NCBI RefSeq assembly: GCF_014207955.1
Contig: NZ_JACHLK010000007.1
Location: forward strand, 1 to 64,000
Source: Acidovorax soli
GTDB lineage: Bacteria; Pseudomonadota; Gammaproteobacteria; Burkholderiales; Burkholderiaceae_C
Reading direction: 5' to 3'
DNA length: 64,000 nt
Shown here: positions 1 to 9,318 of the stretch, in pieces
Layout of the letters: each line of letters starts with the position of its first letter
Numbering within the stretch: the first letter of the stretch is position 1
Program-made: the position numbers and the translations under genes
The notes under the pieces: model-generated
Database searches by the model: none
Told to the model about the DNA's origin: nothing
What the model saw: the letters and a program-made list of their open reading frames with translations, nothing else

Positions 1-46
1 CGAGCCTTCCATGGCATGGGGACCTCCGGCGAAAGTTCGCCCAAAG

Positions 47-83
47 TGTTCACCATGTCCTCGCACACCTGTTCACCATGTCC
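47..83. repeat. Paired direct repeat, possible IS21-family end
   Basis: The 14-mer TGTTCACCATGTCC occurs at 47-60 and again at 70-83, 23 bases apart. Repeats of the TGTTCAC type in tandem are typical of IS21-family termini. No transposase gene lies inside the window, so this would be either the edge of an element lying left of the window or a remnant. The assignment rests on pattern memory only. Confidence 0.35.
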
Positions 84-97
84 CCGGTCTATACATG

Positions 98-131
98 CGC
101 AAAAAGAAAGTAGGTGCGCCGCCGGGCGCAC
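98..131 (-). terminator. Rho-independent terminator of the fadA-fadB operon
   Basis: The arms GTGCGCC (114-120) and GGCGCAC (125-131) form a perfect 7-bp stem with a 4-base loop. Read on the minus strand the stem is followed by a T-rich tract (complement of 98-110). It lies about 60 bases past the fadB stop codon, as expected for the end of that operon. Confidence 0.65.
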
Positions 132-190
132 ATCCCGGCTCCCGCCCTTCAAGCAAGCAAATGGATCGATAGGCCGAGCGCCCTCGGCAC

Positions 191-2353
191 TCAGTACCGA
201 GGCTGAAATTGCGCAATGGCCTCACGCGCCGCAGCATCCAGCGCAAACCCCGTCCCAAACCGCTGCGCCAACTCATCCGCCCGCGCAAGAAACGCCTCCA
301 CCCCGGTTCCATAGATGAACTGCATCGCCCCCCCAGTCCAAGCCGGAAACCCGATCCCGAAGATCGACCCGATGTTCGCATCGTGCACGCTCGTGAGCAC
401 CCCCTCCGCCAGACAGCGCACCGTCTCCACCGCCTGGCGGTACAGCAAGCGGTCCTGGATATCCTGCACGCCCAAGGCGTCGGTAGCGTCAGCAGGGCGC
501 CCGAACAGCGAGGCCAACTGGGGCCACAACTGCTTCTTGCCGCCTGCAGGGTAGTCGTAGAACCCGCCCCCACCCGCACGCCCGGGGCGCTTGAGCTCCT
601 TGACCATGCGCTCCACGAGCAATTCGCCGGGCGTGGCGAGGTAGGTGCGCCCTTCAGCCGCATAATCCGCACGCGTCTGGTCGAGCACATGCACGCTCAG
701 CGTCAGCGCCGTTTCGTCAAGCACGGCGAGCGGCCCCACGGGCATGCCGGCCTGCATGGCCGCGTTCTCGATCAGCGCGGCGGGCACGCCTTCGCCGAGC
801 AGGGCGGCGCCCTCCATCACATAGGTGCCGAAGGTGCGGCTGGTGTAGAAACCGCGCGAGTCGTTGACCACGATGGGCACCTTGCCCAGGGCCTGCACAT
901 AGTCAAACGCGCGCGCCACGGTCTCGTCGTCCGTGGCCTGGCCGCGGATGATCTCCACCAGCTTCATCTTGTCCACCGGGCTGAAGAAGTGGATGCCGAC
1001 AAACTTCTCGGGCCGGCGGCTGGCCTGGGCCAGGCCGCTGATCGGCAGGGTGGAGGTGTTGCTGGCAAAGAAGCCGCCCTCGGCCAACTGGGGCTCGGCC
1101 TCGCGCGTCACGGCTGCCTTGAGCTCGCGGTTCTCGAACACGGCCTCGATCACCAGGTCGCAGCCGGCCAGGTCGGCAGCATCGGCCGTGGCTTGGATCC
1201 TGCCGAGCAGCGTCTGCTGCGCGGCCGGCTCCATGCGGCCCTTGTCCACGCGCGCCTGGGCGAGCTTGGCGCTGTAGGCCTTGCCGGCCTCGGCCTTCTC
1301 CTGGCTTACATCCTTGAGCACGGTGGCGATGCCCTTGCTGGCCTGGGCCCAGGCGATGCCTGCACCCATCATGCCGGCGCCCAGGATGCCGACCTTCTGT
1401 GGCTTGTAGCGCGGAGAGTTGCCGGGGCGTGACTGGCCGCTCTTGATCGCGTTCATGTCGAAGAAGAACGTGTTGATCATGTTGCGCGCCACCGGGCCGG
1501 TCATCAGGCGGGCCAGGTAGCGGCTTTCGATGCGCAGCGCCGTGTCGTAGTCGACGATGGCGCCTTCGACCATGGTGGCCAGAATCGCCTCGGGGGCCGG
1601 GTAGCGGCCGCGCGTGGTCTTCTTGAGCATGGCGGGCGCCACGCTCAGCGCACCGGCCACCTTGGGATTGGCGGTCGTGCCGCCGGGCATCTTGTGGTTC
1701 TTGTCGTCCCAGGGCTGCACCGAATGCGGGTGGGTGGCGATGCGCGCCAGCGCGGCGGGCAACAGTTGCTCGGGCGTGGCCACCAGCTCGTGCACCAGCT
1801 GCAGCTCCAGCGCCTCGCGCGGGTTGAACAGCTGGCCTTCGAGCAGGTAGGGCTGGGCGCCCATCAGGCCGAGCAGGCGCGTCATCTTGGTGATGCCGGT
1901 GGCGCCAGGCATCAGGCCCAGGGTCACTTCGGGCAGGCCGAACTGGATGCGCGGGTTGTCCACGGCGATGCGGTAGTGGCCGATCAGCGCCACCTCCCAG
2001 CCGCCACCAAGCGCCGTGCCGTTGAGGCAGCTGACCACCGGGATGCCCAGGGTCTCCAGCGTGCGAAAGTGCTGCTTCATGCGCTCGATCTCGCCAAAGG
2101 CGGTTGGCGCATCGGTCGGCGTGAGCCGCATGGTGGCCTTGAGGTCGGCGCCCGCGAAGAAGCTGGTCTTGGCCGATGCCAGCACCACGCCCTTGAGCTG
2201 GGCGCGGTCGGCCACGACACGCGCCGTGGCTTCGCCCAGGTCGGCCTGCCACTGGCGGCACATGGTGTTGACGCTGGAGTCGGGCTCGTCGAAGGTGATG
2301 CGCGCGACCTTGCCATCGGCGGCGTCCAGGAGTTCGTAGCGAATGGTCTGCAT
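191..2353 (-). CDS. fadB: Bifunctional enoyl-CoA hydratase/3-hydroxyacyl-CoA dehydrogenase (FadB/FadJ type)
   Basis: This 720-aa protein would perform the hydration and NAD-dependent oxidation steps of beta-oxidation in the cytoplasm. The N-terminal crotonase domain (about 1-190) has the GGG oxyanion region and a Glu pair near residues 120 and 142. The Rossmann motif GILGAGMMGAG starts near 322, and the dehydrogenase catalytic His is in HFFSP near 455. I place the start at the ATG at 2353, preceded by AGGAAGGA; an in-frame GTG at 2374 would overlap the upstream thiolase. It follows fadA by 13 bases, giving the usual alpha2-beta2 trifunctional pair. FadB and FadJ cannot be told apart here. Confidence 0.93.
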   Translation of the reverse strand: MQTIRYELLDAADGKVARITFDEPDSSVNTMCRQWQADLGEATARVVADRAQLKGVVLASAKTSFFAGADLKATMRLTPTDAPTAFGEIERMKQHFRTLETLGIPVVSCLNGTALGGGWEVALIGHYRIAVDNPRIQFGLPEVTLGLMPGATGITKMTRLLGLMGAQPYLLEGQLFNPREALELQLVHELVATPEQLLPAALARIATHPHSVQPWDDKNHKMPGGTTANPKVAGALSVAPAMLKKTTRGRYPAPEAILATMVEGAIVDYDTALRIESRYLARLMTGPVARNMINTFFFDMNAIKSGQSRPGNSPRYKPQKVGILGAGMMGAGIAWAQASKGIATVLKDVSQEKAEAGKAYSAKLAQARVDKGRMEPAAQQTLLGRIQATADAADLAGCDLVIEAVFENRELKAAVTREAEPQLAEGGFFASNTSTLPISGLAQASRRPEKFVGIHFFSPVDKMKLVEIIRGQATDDETVARAFDYVQALGKVPIVVNDSRGFYTSRTFGTYVMEGAALLGEGVPAALIENAAMQAGMPVGPLAVLDETALTLSVHVLDQTRADYAAEGRTYLATPGELLVERMVKELKRPGRAGGGGFYDYPAGGKKQLWPQLASLFGRPADATDALGVQDIQDRLLYRQAVETVRCLAEGVLTSVHDANIGSIFGIGFPAWTGGAMQFIYGTGVEAFLARADELAQRFGTGFALDAAAREAIAQFQPRY

Positions 2354-2366
2354 GGTGGGGTCCTTC

Positions 2367-3572
2367 CTAGACACGTTCGACGATGGTGGCGATGCCCATG
2401 CCGCCGCCCACGCACAGCGTGGCCAGGCCGTAGCGCAACTGCCGGCGGTGCAGTTCGTCGATCAGCGTGCCCAGGATCATGGCGCCCGTGGCGCCCAGGG
2501 GGTGGCCCATGGCAATGGCGCCGCCGTTGACGTTGACCTTCTCGTGCGGCACACCCAGCTCGCGCATGAAGCGCATGGGCACGGCGGCAAAGGCCTCGTT
2601 AACCTCGAACAGGTCGATCTGGTCGATGGACAGCCCGGCCTTGGCCAGCGCCTTGCGCGCGGCCGGCATGGGACCGGTGAGCATGATGGTCGGGTCGGCC
2701 CCGCTCAGCGCCGTGGCCACGACGCGCGCGCGCGGTGTGAGGCCGTGGGCCGCTGCGGCCGCCTCGTTGCCGATCAGCACGGCCGCTGCACCGTCGACGA
2801 TGCCCGAGGCGTTGCCCGCGTGGTGCACGTGGTGGATGCGCTCCACCTGCGGGTAGCGCTGCAGTGCCACGGCGTCGAAGCCCATGCCGCCCAGTTGCTC
2901 GAACGAGGGCTTGAGCGCGGCCAGGCCTTCCAGCGTGGTCTGCGGCTTGATGAACTCGTCTTCCTCCAGGATGGGCAGGCCCAGGAAGTCCTGCACGGGA
3001 ACGACCGACTGCTTGAAATAGCCGGCCGCGCGCGCTGCGGCGGCGCGGCGCTGGGATTCGACCGCATAGGCGTCGACATCGGAGCGCGTGAAGCCGTCCA
3101 GCGTGGCGATCAGGTCCGCACCGATGCCCTGGGGTACGAACAGCGTGGCCGAGTTGGTGTCCGGGTCCTGCGCCCAGGCGCCGCCGTCCGAGCCGATGGG
3201 CACGCGGCTCATGCTTTCCACACCGCCGGCCACCACCAGGTCTTCCCAGCCCGAGCGCACCTTCTGTGCCGCCAGGTTGACCGCCTCCAGGCCCGAGGCG
3301 CAGAAGCGGTTGACCTGTACGCCCGAGGCGCGGAAATCCCAGCCCGCCTTGAGCGCCGCCACCTTGGGCAGCACCGAACCCTGTTCGCCCACGGGCGAGA
3401 CGATGCCCATGACGATGTCGTCCACCGCGGCAGTGTCGAAGCGGTGGCGGCGCTGCAGCTCGGCCAGCAGGCCGGTGAGCAGGCTGATGGGCTTGACCTC
3501 GTGCAGGCTGCCGTCCTTCTTGCCCTTGCCCCGCGGCGTGCGGATGGCATCGAACACATAGGCTTGTGTCAT
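2367..3572 (-). CDS. fadA: Acetyl-CoA C-acyltransferase (thiolase), beta-oxidation
   Basis: A 401-aa thiolase that would cleave 3-ketoacyl-CoA with CoA in the last step of beta-oxidation. The nucleophilic Cys91 is in VNRFCASG, His357 in the GHPLGATGA block, and the proton-donor Cys387 in LCVGGGMG; all three catalytic residues are intact. The ATG at 3572 has a GGAGAC ribosome site. It is the first gene of an operon with fadB. A 28-bp palindrome 41 bases upstream (3614-3641) recurs at two other lipid-related promoters in the window and probably controls the operon. Confidence 0.94.
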   Translation of the reverse strand: MTQAYVFDAIRTPRGKGKKDGSLHEVKPISLLTGLLAELQRRHRFDTAAVDDIVMGIVSPVGEQGSVLPKVAALKAGWDFRASGVQVNRFCASGLEAVNLAAQKVRSGWEDLVVAGGVESMSRVPIGSDGGAWAQDPDTNSATLFVPQGIGADLIATLDGFTRSDVDAYAVESQRRAAAARAAGYFKQSVVPVQDFLGLPILEEDEFIKPQTTLEGLAALKPSFEQLGGMGFDAVALQRYPQVERIHHVHHAGNASGIVDGAAAVLIGNEAAAAAHGLTPRARVVATALSGADPTIMLTGPMPAARKALAKAGLSIDQIDLFEVNEAFAAVPMRFMRELGVPHEKVNVNGGAIAMGHPLGATGAMILGTLIDELHRRQLRYGLATLCVGGGMGIATIVERV

Positions 3573-3613
3573 GGCGTGTCTCCAGTTATCGCCGCAGTAT
3601 AGGGCGCGATGGC

Positions 3614-3641
3614 TTTATACAGAGCATTTGCTTTGTATAAA
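3614..3641. promoter_or_regulatory. 28-bp palindromic operator upstream of fadA
   Basis: The arm TTTATACAGAGCA is followed by two central bases and its near-perfect reverse complement (one mismatched pair of 13). The same sequence pattern, with conserved AAAGC-N4-GCTTT core, recurs at 12942-12973 and 6111-6140. Length and symmetry suit a TetR- or GntR-type dimer. The regulator is not recognised in this window. Confidence 0.7.
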
Positions 3642-3743
3642 TGGTGACAGCTGGAGTGGCAGAGGGAGCGGCCCCCTTGGAACACGAACGGCGTGATCGG
3701 CCGCCGAGGAGGAGGAGGGACCCCTGGGGCGCGGCGCCCGGCT

Positions 3744-4376
3744 TCAGAACTTGTAGCGCAGGCCCACGGTGGCCATGTCGGCGGGCGCGGTATCGTCCGC
3801 GAAATGCAGGCGGTGGCGCTCCCATTCCAGCACGGCGGCGATATTGGGCGTGAAGCCCCAGCTGGCGCCCACGCCGAAGGACAGGCCCATGCCGCTGTTG
3901 CGGCCGGCGCGCACGCCATAGACAGGCTCGGCCGAGGTGAAGGTCCGGCTGTAGGTGGTGCCGGCCTTGGCGAACAGCTCCAGGCGGTCGCCGATCGGGG
4001 CGCGCCCCACCAGGCTCAGGTTGAGGCCCCGGGCCTTGGTTCTTCCGTCCAGCCGGTAGGCGCGGCCGAAATCGAGGTAGCCGATCTCGACGCCGAAGTT
4101 CCGGTGGAAATAGCCGCCGGCGCTGAGTTTCCAGGCCGTGTCGCTCTCGTCATAGGCCAGTCCGGCCGGGCCGGGGTAGAGGTCGTAGCGGGAACGCCCA
4201 CCCGAGAGGCCGGCATAGCCGGATTGGGTCCACGGCAGGAGCGACCGGGAAGACGAGGACGGGGACGCATCCGCCGGTGCCTGCGCTCGCGCCACGCCGC
4301 AGAGCACGCCGAAGAGGGCGCCGCCCAGGGCGGCGATGAGCCAGGGGGAAGCGCTACTGCGGCGTGCGTACCTCAT
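3744..4376 (-). CDS. Outer-membrane beta-barrel protein (OmpA/OmpW-like barrel)
   Basis: A 210-aa protein with an N-terminal signal peptide: a basic start, a hydrophobic stretch at about 12-28, and probable cleavage after ARA. It is followed by alternating polar/hydrophobic beta strands with GxxxG-type turns. It ends in LRYKF, the C-terminal phenylalanine signature recognised by the BAM complex. Size and strand pattern fit an eight-stranded barrel (OMP_b-brl type). There is no peptidoglycan-binding OmpA C-domain. It stands alone between the fad operon and a divergent small gene. The substrate or role cannot be told from sequence; it could be a porin-like or adhesin-like barrel. Confidence 0.7.
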   Translation of the reverse strand: MRYARRSSASPWLIAALGGALFGVLCGVARAQAPADASPSSSSRSLLPWTQSGYAGLSGGRSRYDLYPGPAGLAYDESDTAWKLSAGGYFHRNFGVEIGYLDFGRAYRLDGRTKARGLNLSLVGRAPIGDRLELFAKAGTTYSRTFTSAEPVYGVRAGRNSGMGLSFGVGASWGFTPNIAAVLEWERHRLHFADDTAPADMATVGLRYKF

Positions 4377-4616
4377 GGGAGTCTCCTCGGGTGGTGGGAC
4401 ACGGTGTCGGCGCCCGCGGGCGCGGTCCGCCTGATTCCCAATGTAGGAGGCGGCTGTGTAACAGTATGTGGGATGGGGGCCGCGGCTTTTGTAGGAATCG
4501 GCCTGCAGGGAATTGCGCGGGCGCCGCGCTATCCTTTAGCCTGAGAACAACCGCATCCTGGGCGCGCCTGCGTGTCCGCGGCCGGCCGCTTCCTGATCGC
4601 TCCCAACCTCCAGAAC

Positions 4617-4922
4617 ATGGCAAAAACCCTTTCCGAATCCCTGCAACGCCTGGCGCGCGACGCCATCGAGTACGACGACGCGCGCTCCGGCTTCTTTCTG
4701 GAGCACCACCTGGCGCTGGCCGCGGGCGCGGGCTTGGCCGTGTCCGCGCTGATGGCGCCCAGCCGCAGCGCGGCGGCCGTGCGCGGCATTGCAGCCGGGG
4801 TGTTGCTGGTGCGCGGCCTCAGCGGCCGCGATGGCGTGCGCGACTGGCTGCAGGTGCGCAGCACCGCCCCGGCCCCGCGCAAGCTCAGCCCCGAGGAAAT
4901 CCGCGAGACCTGGCTGCTCTGA
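4617..4922 (+). CDS. Conserved hypothetical small protein with possible membrane segment
   Basis: I do not recognise this protein of about 101 aa. An acidic/amphipathic N-terminus (ESLQRLARDAIEYDDARSG) is followed by an Ala/Gly/Leu-rich region (about 30-65) that could be one or two short membrane helices, then a basic segment and the acidic tail EEIRETWLL. I chose the ATG at 4617; an in-frame GTG at 4572 would add 15 residues, and neither has a clear ribosome site. It is convergent with the acyl-CoA dehydrogenase, whose stop lies 6 bases away, and divergent from the barrel protein. Confidence 0.55.
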   Translation: MAKTLSESLQRLARDAIEYDDARSGFFLEHHLALAAGAGLAVSALMAPSRSAAAVRGIAAGVLLVRGLSGRDGVRDWLQVRSTAPAPRKLSPEEIRETWLL

Positions 4923-4928
4923 CAGGGG

Positions 4929-6092
4929 CTACTTCCCCAGCCCCATGGCGCGGGTGATCACTTCCTTCATGATCTCGTTGGTGCCGCCGTAGATGCGCTG
5001 CACCCGGGCATCGGCATAGGCGCGGGTGATGGGGTATTCCCACATGTAGCCGTAGCCGCCGTGCAGCTGCAGGCATTCGTCCATCACCTTGCACTGCAGG
5101 TCGGTCGTCCAGTACTTGGCCATGCTGGCGGTGGCCGTGTCGAGCCGGTCGGCCGCCACCAGCTCGCAGCATTTGTCCACAAAGACGCGCGCCACCTGCA
5201 CCTCGGTCTGCAACTCGGCCAGGGTGTAGCGGGTGTTCTGGTAGCTGGCCACGGGCTGGCCGAAGACCTTGCGCTGCTTGACGTAGTCCACCGTCCAGTC
5301 GATGGCCGCCTGGGCCGCCGCCACGGCACTGATGGCGATCTGCATGCGCTCCCAGGGCAGTTGCTCCATCAGGCAGATGAAGCCGCGCCCCTCCATGGCA
5401 GGGCCGCCGAGCAGGTTCTCGGCCGGTACCTTCACGTCGGTGAAAAACAGCTCGGAGGTGTCCTGCGCCTTCATGCCCAGCTTTTTCAGGCGCTGGCCCT
5501 TCTCGAAGCCCGGCATGCCGCGCTCCACCAGCAGCAGGCTGGTGCCCTTGGCGCCGGCCGCCGGGTCGGTCTTGGCCACCACGATCACCAGGTCCGCATG
5601 CCAGCCGTTGGTGATGAAGGTCTTGCTGCCGTTGAGCACATAGTGCGAACCGTCGGCACTTTTCACGGCCGTGGCTTTGATGCCCTGCAGATCGCTGCCG
5701 GCCGCCGGCTCGCTCATGGCGATGGCGCCCACCATGGCGCCGTTGGCCAACTGTGGCAGGTAGCGGCGCTTTTGCTCCTCGCTGCCGTAGTGCAGGATGT
5801 AGGGGGCCACGATCTCGCTGTGCAGCCCGAAACCCAGGCCGGTGAAGCCCGCGTGTGCGATGGCCTCCATCTGCGCCACCGAATACAGCCGGTCGGCGCC
5901 CGCGCCGCCGTATTCCTCGGGCAGGCTCATGCACAGAAAACCGTTTTCGCCGGCCTTGCTCCACACGGCGCGGTCCACATAGCCCTGTTCCTCCCAGGCC
6001 GCATGGTGGGGTGCTACCTCCTTGTCGAGAAAGCGTGCAAAGCTCTCGGCAAAGGCCTGGTGGTCGGCGTTGAAGAGGGTGCGTTCGATCAT
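4929..6092 (-). CDS. Acyl-CoA dehydrogenase
   Basis: A 387-aa FAD-dependent acyl-CoA dehydrogenase for the first oxidation step of acyl-CoA breakdown, passing electrons to ETF. It shows the flavin-binding AMSEPAAGSD motif (about 131-140), the TFITNG block, and the C-terminal GGYGYMWEYP segment with Glu352 where many family members keep the catalytic base. The IYGGTNEIM nucleotide motif follows. The frame stays open far upstream by chance; the ATG at 6092 is the only sensible start. A 30-bp operator (6111-6140) lies 18 bases before it, directly after the terminator of the liv-type operon, so it is a separate unit in the same putative regulon. Confidence 0.92.
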   Translation of the reverse strand: MIERTLFNADHQAFAESFARFLDKEVAPHHAAWEEQGYVDRAVWSKAGENGFLCMSLPEEYGGAGADRLYSVAQMEAIAHAGFTGLGFGLHSEIVAPYILHYGSEEQKRRYLPQLANGAMVGAIAMSEPAAGSDLQGIKATAVKSADGSHYVLNGSKTFITNGWHADLVIVVAKTDPAAGAKGTSLLLVERGMPGFEKGQRLKKLGMKAQDTSELFFTDVKVPAENLLGGPAMEGRGFICLMEQLPWERMQIAISAVAAAQAAIDWTVDYVKQRKVFGQPVASYQNTRYTLAELQTEVQVARVFVDKCCELVAADRLDTATASMAKYWTTDLQCKVMDECLQLHGGYGYMWEYPITRAYADARVQRIYGGTNEIMKEVITRAMGLGK

Positions 6093-6110
6093 GGTGTTCG
6101 TCTCCGGTGT

Positions 6111-6140
6111 AATTTTGCAAAGCGGATGCTTTTCAAAATT
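6111..6140. promoter_or_regulatory. 30-bp palindromic operator upstream of acyl-CoA dehydrogenase
   Basis: The arm AATTTTGCAAAGC is followed by four central bases and its reverse complement with one mismatched pair. The AAAGC-N4-GCTTT core is in the same register as the sites at 3614-3641 and 12942-12973. It sits between the terminator of livK and the dehydrogenase start, where it could overlap the promoter. Confidence 0.65.
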
Positions 6141-6161
6141 CTGCCACGGAGCGGCGCCAAC

Positions 6162-6186
6162 AAAAAGGCCGCCCCTGGGGCGGCCT
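6162..6186 (-). terminator. Rho-independent terminator after livK
   Basis: AGGCCGCCCC (6166-6175) pairs with GGGGCGGCCT (6177-6186), with a 4-base loop once the innermost pairs open. On the minus strand the stem is followed by TTTTTG. It lies 23 bases past the livK stop and closes the six-gene transport operon. Confidence 0.8.
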
Positions 6187-6208
6187 GGCAGGCGAGCGTG
6201 CCGGCGGC

Positions 6209-7369
6209 CTACTTGACGTAGTCCGACACCACCTTCCACTTGCTGTCCTGGATCTGCGACAGGCGCGACAGGTCGCTGCCCAGGCGTTTCTGTGGGCTGA
6301 AGCTGGCTTCGGCGCTGCCGAACATGTCGGGCGGAATGACCATGGTGTCCATGGCCTTGATGAAGCTGTCGGTGGTCAGAGCGGTGCCGGCCTTCTGCGC
6401 GGCACGGATGAAGGCATCGATGGCGTTGTAGCCGTAGACCGAGAACACGGTGGGGTCTTCGTTGAACTTGGTCTTGTACTTGGTGGCCCAGAAGCGGATG
6501 GGCTGCGAGGCCTCGTCCAGGTAGGGGTGCTGCACCGTCATGGTGGCGTACAGGCCGTCCATGGGCTTGCCGCCCAGCTTGTGGATCAGGTCGGTGTAGG
6601 CCGCGCTCGAACCGAGGAAGGTGGGGTTGAAGCCGGTCTTGCGTGCCTCGCCGATGGTGCCGATGGTCTCGCGGATGATGGTCCCCAGGACCACGAAGTC
6701 GCAGTCGGCCGCCTTCATCTTGGCCACCTGCGACGAGAAGTCGGTGGCGCCGCGCTTGTACGAGGTCCTCTCGGTGAAGTCCATGCCCATGGTCTTCAGC
6801 GCCGCCTCGCCGCCGCGCATCACCTCCAGGCCGAACTCGTCGTCCTGGTAGATGGTGCAGATCTTCTTGGCACCCTTTTCCTTGATGAGCTTGGGCGCGG
6901 CCAGGCGGATCTGGTCGTAGTAGGTCGCGGCAAACGAGTACTTGAGCTTGTGGAAGGGCTCGTACATCTCGCGCGCGGCCGTCACCGGGAAGAAGTTGAT
7001 CACGTTCTTGCTGAACTGCACCGGCATGGCCGCGAGGTTCTGCGCCGTGCCGATGTGCGCCACCATCATGAAGATCTTGTCCTGGTTGACGAGCTTTTGC
7101 GCCGCCAGCACCGCCTTCTTGGGGTCGTAGCCCGAGTCTTCCACCTTGAGGTCGAGCTTGCGGCCGTTGACGCCGCCCTGCTCGTTGGCCTCGTCCACGC
7201 GCAGCATCATGCCCAGGCGCACCTGTTTGCCAAAGCCCGCCAGCGGCCCCGACAGGTCCTGGATGGAGCCCAGCGTGATGCTGTCCTTGGCCACGCCCTG
7301 CGTCTGGGCCTGCGCGGCGGCGCCGGCCATGGCCACGGTGGCCAGCGCGGCAATGTGATGAAGTCTCAT
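6209..7369 (-). CDS. Branched-chain-type ABC transporter substrate-binding protein (Peripla_BP_6)
   Basis: A 386-aa periplasmic binding protein of the LivK/HAAT class. Residues 1-21 form a signal peptide ending AAAQA. The mature start reads ITLGSIQDLSGPLAGFGKQ, the typical first strand and ligand loop of the family, and the length is typical. It is the last gene of the livH-livM-livG-livF-ligase operon, 87 bases after the acyl-CoA ligase, and is followed by a strong terminator. The ligand may not be an amino acid: the acyl-CoA ligase in the operon and the shared operator with beta-oxidation genes suggest a hydrophobic or aromatic carboxylate. That is inference. Confidence 0.88.
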   Translation of the reverse strand: MRLHHIAALATVAMAGAAAQAQTQGVAKDSITLGSIQDLSGPLAGFGKQVRLGMMLRVDEANEQGGVNGRKLDLKVEDSGYDPKKAVLAAQKLVNQDKIFMMVAHIGTAQNLAAMPVQFSKNVINFFPVTAAREMYEPFHKLKYSFAATYYDQIRLAAPKLIKEKGAKKICTIYQDDEFGLEVMRGGEAALKTMGMDFTERTSYKRGATDFSSQVAKMKAADCDFVVLGTIIRETIGTIGEARKTGFNPTFLGSSAAYTDLIHKLGGKPMDGLYATMTVQHPYLDEASQPIRFWATKYKTKFNEDPTVFSVYGYNAIDAFIRAAQKAGTALTTDSFIKAMDTMVIPPDMFGSAEASFSPQKRLGSDLSRLSQIQDSKWKVVSDYVK

Positions 7370-7456
7370 GGCTCGTCTCCTTGGATGGATCAGTCGTTAT
7401 AGAACGATGCCCGGCCCCGGGCACCAGCACTTTCCCTATGGGTGGCGCTCGGCCTC

Positions 7457-9313
7457 TTACCGGTACATGGCCTCGATCTGGGCTGCGTATTTCTGCTGCA
7501 CGAGCTTGCGCTTGAGCTTCATGGTCGGGGTCAGTTCCTCGTCTTCGGCCGAGAGCTGGGTGTCGAGCAGGAAGAACTTCTTGATCTGCTCCACGCGCGC
7601 GAAGCGGGTGTTCACCCGGTCCACCTCGGCCTGGATCAGCGCCTGCACCTCGGGCGCACGCGTGAGGCTGGCGTAGTTGGAAAACGGCACGTCGTGGTCC
7701 TGCGCGTACTTCTCCACGTTCTCCTGGTCGATCATGATGATCACCGTGAGGTAGGGGCGCGCATCGCCAATCACCACGGCGTCGGTCACGTAGGGGCTGA
7801 ACTTGAGCTCGTTCTCCAGCTCGCTCGGGGTGATGTTCTTGCCGCCGGCCGTGATGATGATGTCCTTCATGCGGTCGGTGATGCGCAGGTAGCCGTCGGC
7901 ATCGATCACGCCCACGTCGCCCGTGTGCAGCCAGCCGTCGGGGGAGATGGTCTCGGCCGTCTTCTCGGGCAGGTTCAGGTAACCCTTGAAGACATTCGGG
8001 CCGCGCACCTGGATCTCGCCCGTGTCCGGGTCCACGCGCACCTCGTTGTAGCTCGCGGCCGGGCCGATGGAGCCCGGCTTGATGCGGCTGGCCGGCACGC
8101 CCGTGGCGGCGCCGCAGGTCTCGGTCATGCCCCACACTTCCAGCATGGGCACGCCCAGGGCCAGGTACCACTTGACCAGGTCCGGAGAGATGGGCGCCGC
8201 CCCGGTGACCAGAAAGCGCGCGCGGTGGATGCCGATGAGCTTGCGCACATTGTCCAGCGCGAGCCAGCGCGCCAGCTGGAACTGCAGCTTCTGCCCGGCG
8301 CCCACGGGCTGCCCGGCCAGCACCTGCTCGGCAATGCGCGTGCCCACGCCGATGGACCAGGCGTACGCGGCCTGCTGCAGCTTGGTGGATTCCTTGAGCG
8401 CGATCATCACGCCCGAATAGAACTTCTCCCATACGCGTGGCACGGCGGTGAACACCGTGGGCGCGATCTCGCGCACGTTCTCGGGCACGGTGTCGGGGTT
8501 CTCGACGAAGTTCAGGCGCGAACCGGTGTACAGCGAGAAGTACTCGCCCCCCATGCGCTCGGCGATGTGGCACAGCGGCAGGAAGCACATGGCCTCGTCG
8601 TCCTCGGTGCGCGAGATCAGCGTGTTGTAGCCGCGCACGGTATAGGCCAGGGCCGCATGGGTGTGCATGGCGCCCTTGGGCTTGCCCGTGGTACCCGAGG
8701 TGTAGACCAGGATGGCCACGTCCTCGGGCCGGCAGCCCTGCACGCGGCGCTCCAGCTCGCCGGCGTGCTGGGCGTTCCAGCCCCGGCCCAGCTCGCGCAG
8801 CGCGGCCAGGCTGATGACGCCAGGGTCCGAGAGGCCGCGCAGGCCTTCCATGTCGAAGACCACGATCTTGCGCAGCAGCGGCAGCCCGCTGCGCACCTCC
8901 AGCGCCTTGTCCAGCTGCTCGTCGTCCTCGACGAAGAGCACCGTGGTGCGCGAGTCCTCGCACAGGTAGTGCACCTGGCTGGCCGCATCGGTGGGGTAGA
9001 TGCCGTTGGAGACGCCGCCGCAGCTCAGCACGGCCAGGTCGGCCAGCACCCATTCGATGTTGGTGCTCGACAGCACGGACGCGCAGTCGCCTGGCGCAAA
9101 GCCCAGCGCCATCAGGCCCCCCGCGATCTCGCGCACGGCATCGGCGGTCTGGTTCCAGGTCCAGCTCTTCCAGATGCCCAGCTCCTTCTGGCGCAGCCAG
9201 ACCTTGGGGCCGCGCTGGGCTACGCCGTTCCAGAACATCGCGGCCAGGGTGTCGCCCGCGAGCACGTCGGTGCCGGCCGGCTGGATATGTGCAAGGTCCC
9301 ACAGGTTGGACAT
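7457..9313 (-). CDS. Long-chain-type acyl-CoA synthetase (AMP-forming)
   Basis: A 618-aa AMP-dependent ligase that would activate a carboxylic acid to its CoA thioester through an acyl-adenylate. The P-loop-like motif YTSGTTGKPKGAM (about 182-194), the VWGMTET adenine motif and the GWLHTGDVG hinge region are intact. The sequence resembles the long-chain/bubblegum group (LVTGAAPIS) more than acetyl-CoA synthetase. The start is the ATG at 9313 with GGAGG eight bases upstream; an in-frame GTG at 9322 would overlap that site. It lies between livF (5-base gap) and livK, so uptake and activation of the substrate are probably coupled. Chain length cannot be read from sequence. Confidence 0.9.
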   Translation of the reverse strand: MSNLWDLAHIQPAGTDVLAGDTLAAMFWNGVAQRGPKVWLRQKELGIWKSWTWNQTADAVREIAGGLMALGFAPGDCASVLSSTNIEWVLADLAVLSCGGVSNGIYPTDAASQVHYLCEDSRTTVLFVEDDEQLDKALEVRSGLPLLRKIVVFDMEGLRGLSDPGVISLAALRELGRGWNAQHAGELERRVQGCRPEDVAILVYTSGTTGKPKGAMHTHAALAYTVRGYNTLISRTEDDEAMCFLPLCHIAERMGGEYFSLYTGSRLNFVENPDTVPENVREIAPTVFTAVPRVWEKFYSGVMIALKESTKLQQAAYAWSIGVGTRIAEQVLAGQPVGAGQKLQFQLARWLALDNVRKLIGIHRARFLVTGAAPISPDLVKWYLALGVPMLEVWGMTETCGAATGVPASRIKPGSIGPAASYNEVRVDPDTGEIQVRGPNVFKGYLNLPEKTAETISPDGWLHTGDVGVIDADGYLRITDRMKDIIITAGGKNITPSELENELKFSPYVTDAVVIGDARPYLTVIIMIDQENVEKYAQDHDVPFSNYASLTRAPEVQALIQAEVDRVNTRFARVEQIKKFFLLDTQLSAEDEELTPTMKLKRKLVQQKYAAQIEAMYR

Positions 9314-9318
9314 GGCCG

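Noticed and set aside
7394-7407. TCGTT-ATAG-AACGA palindrome before livK
   Set aside because: Arms of five bases only, inside an operon; it does not match the shared lipid operator and may be chance.
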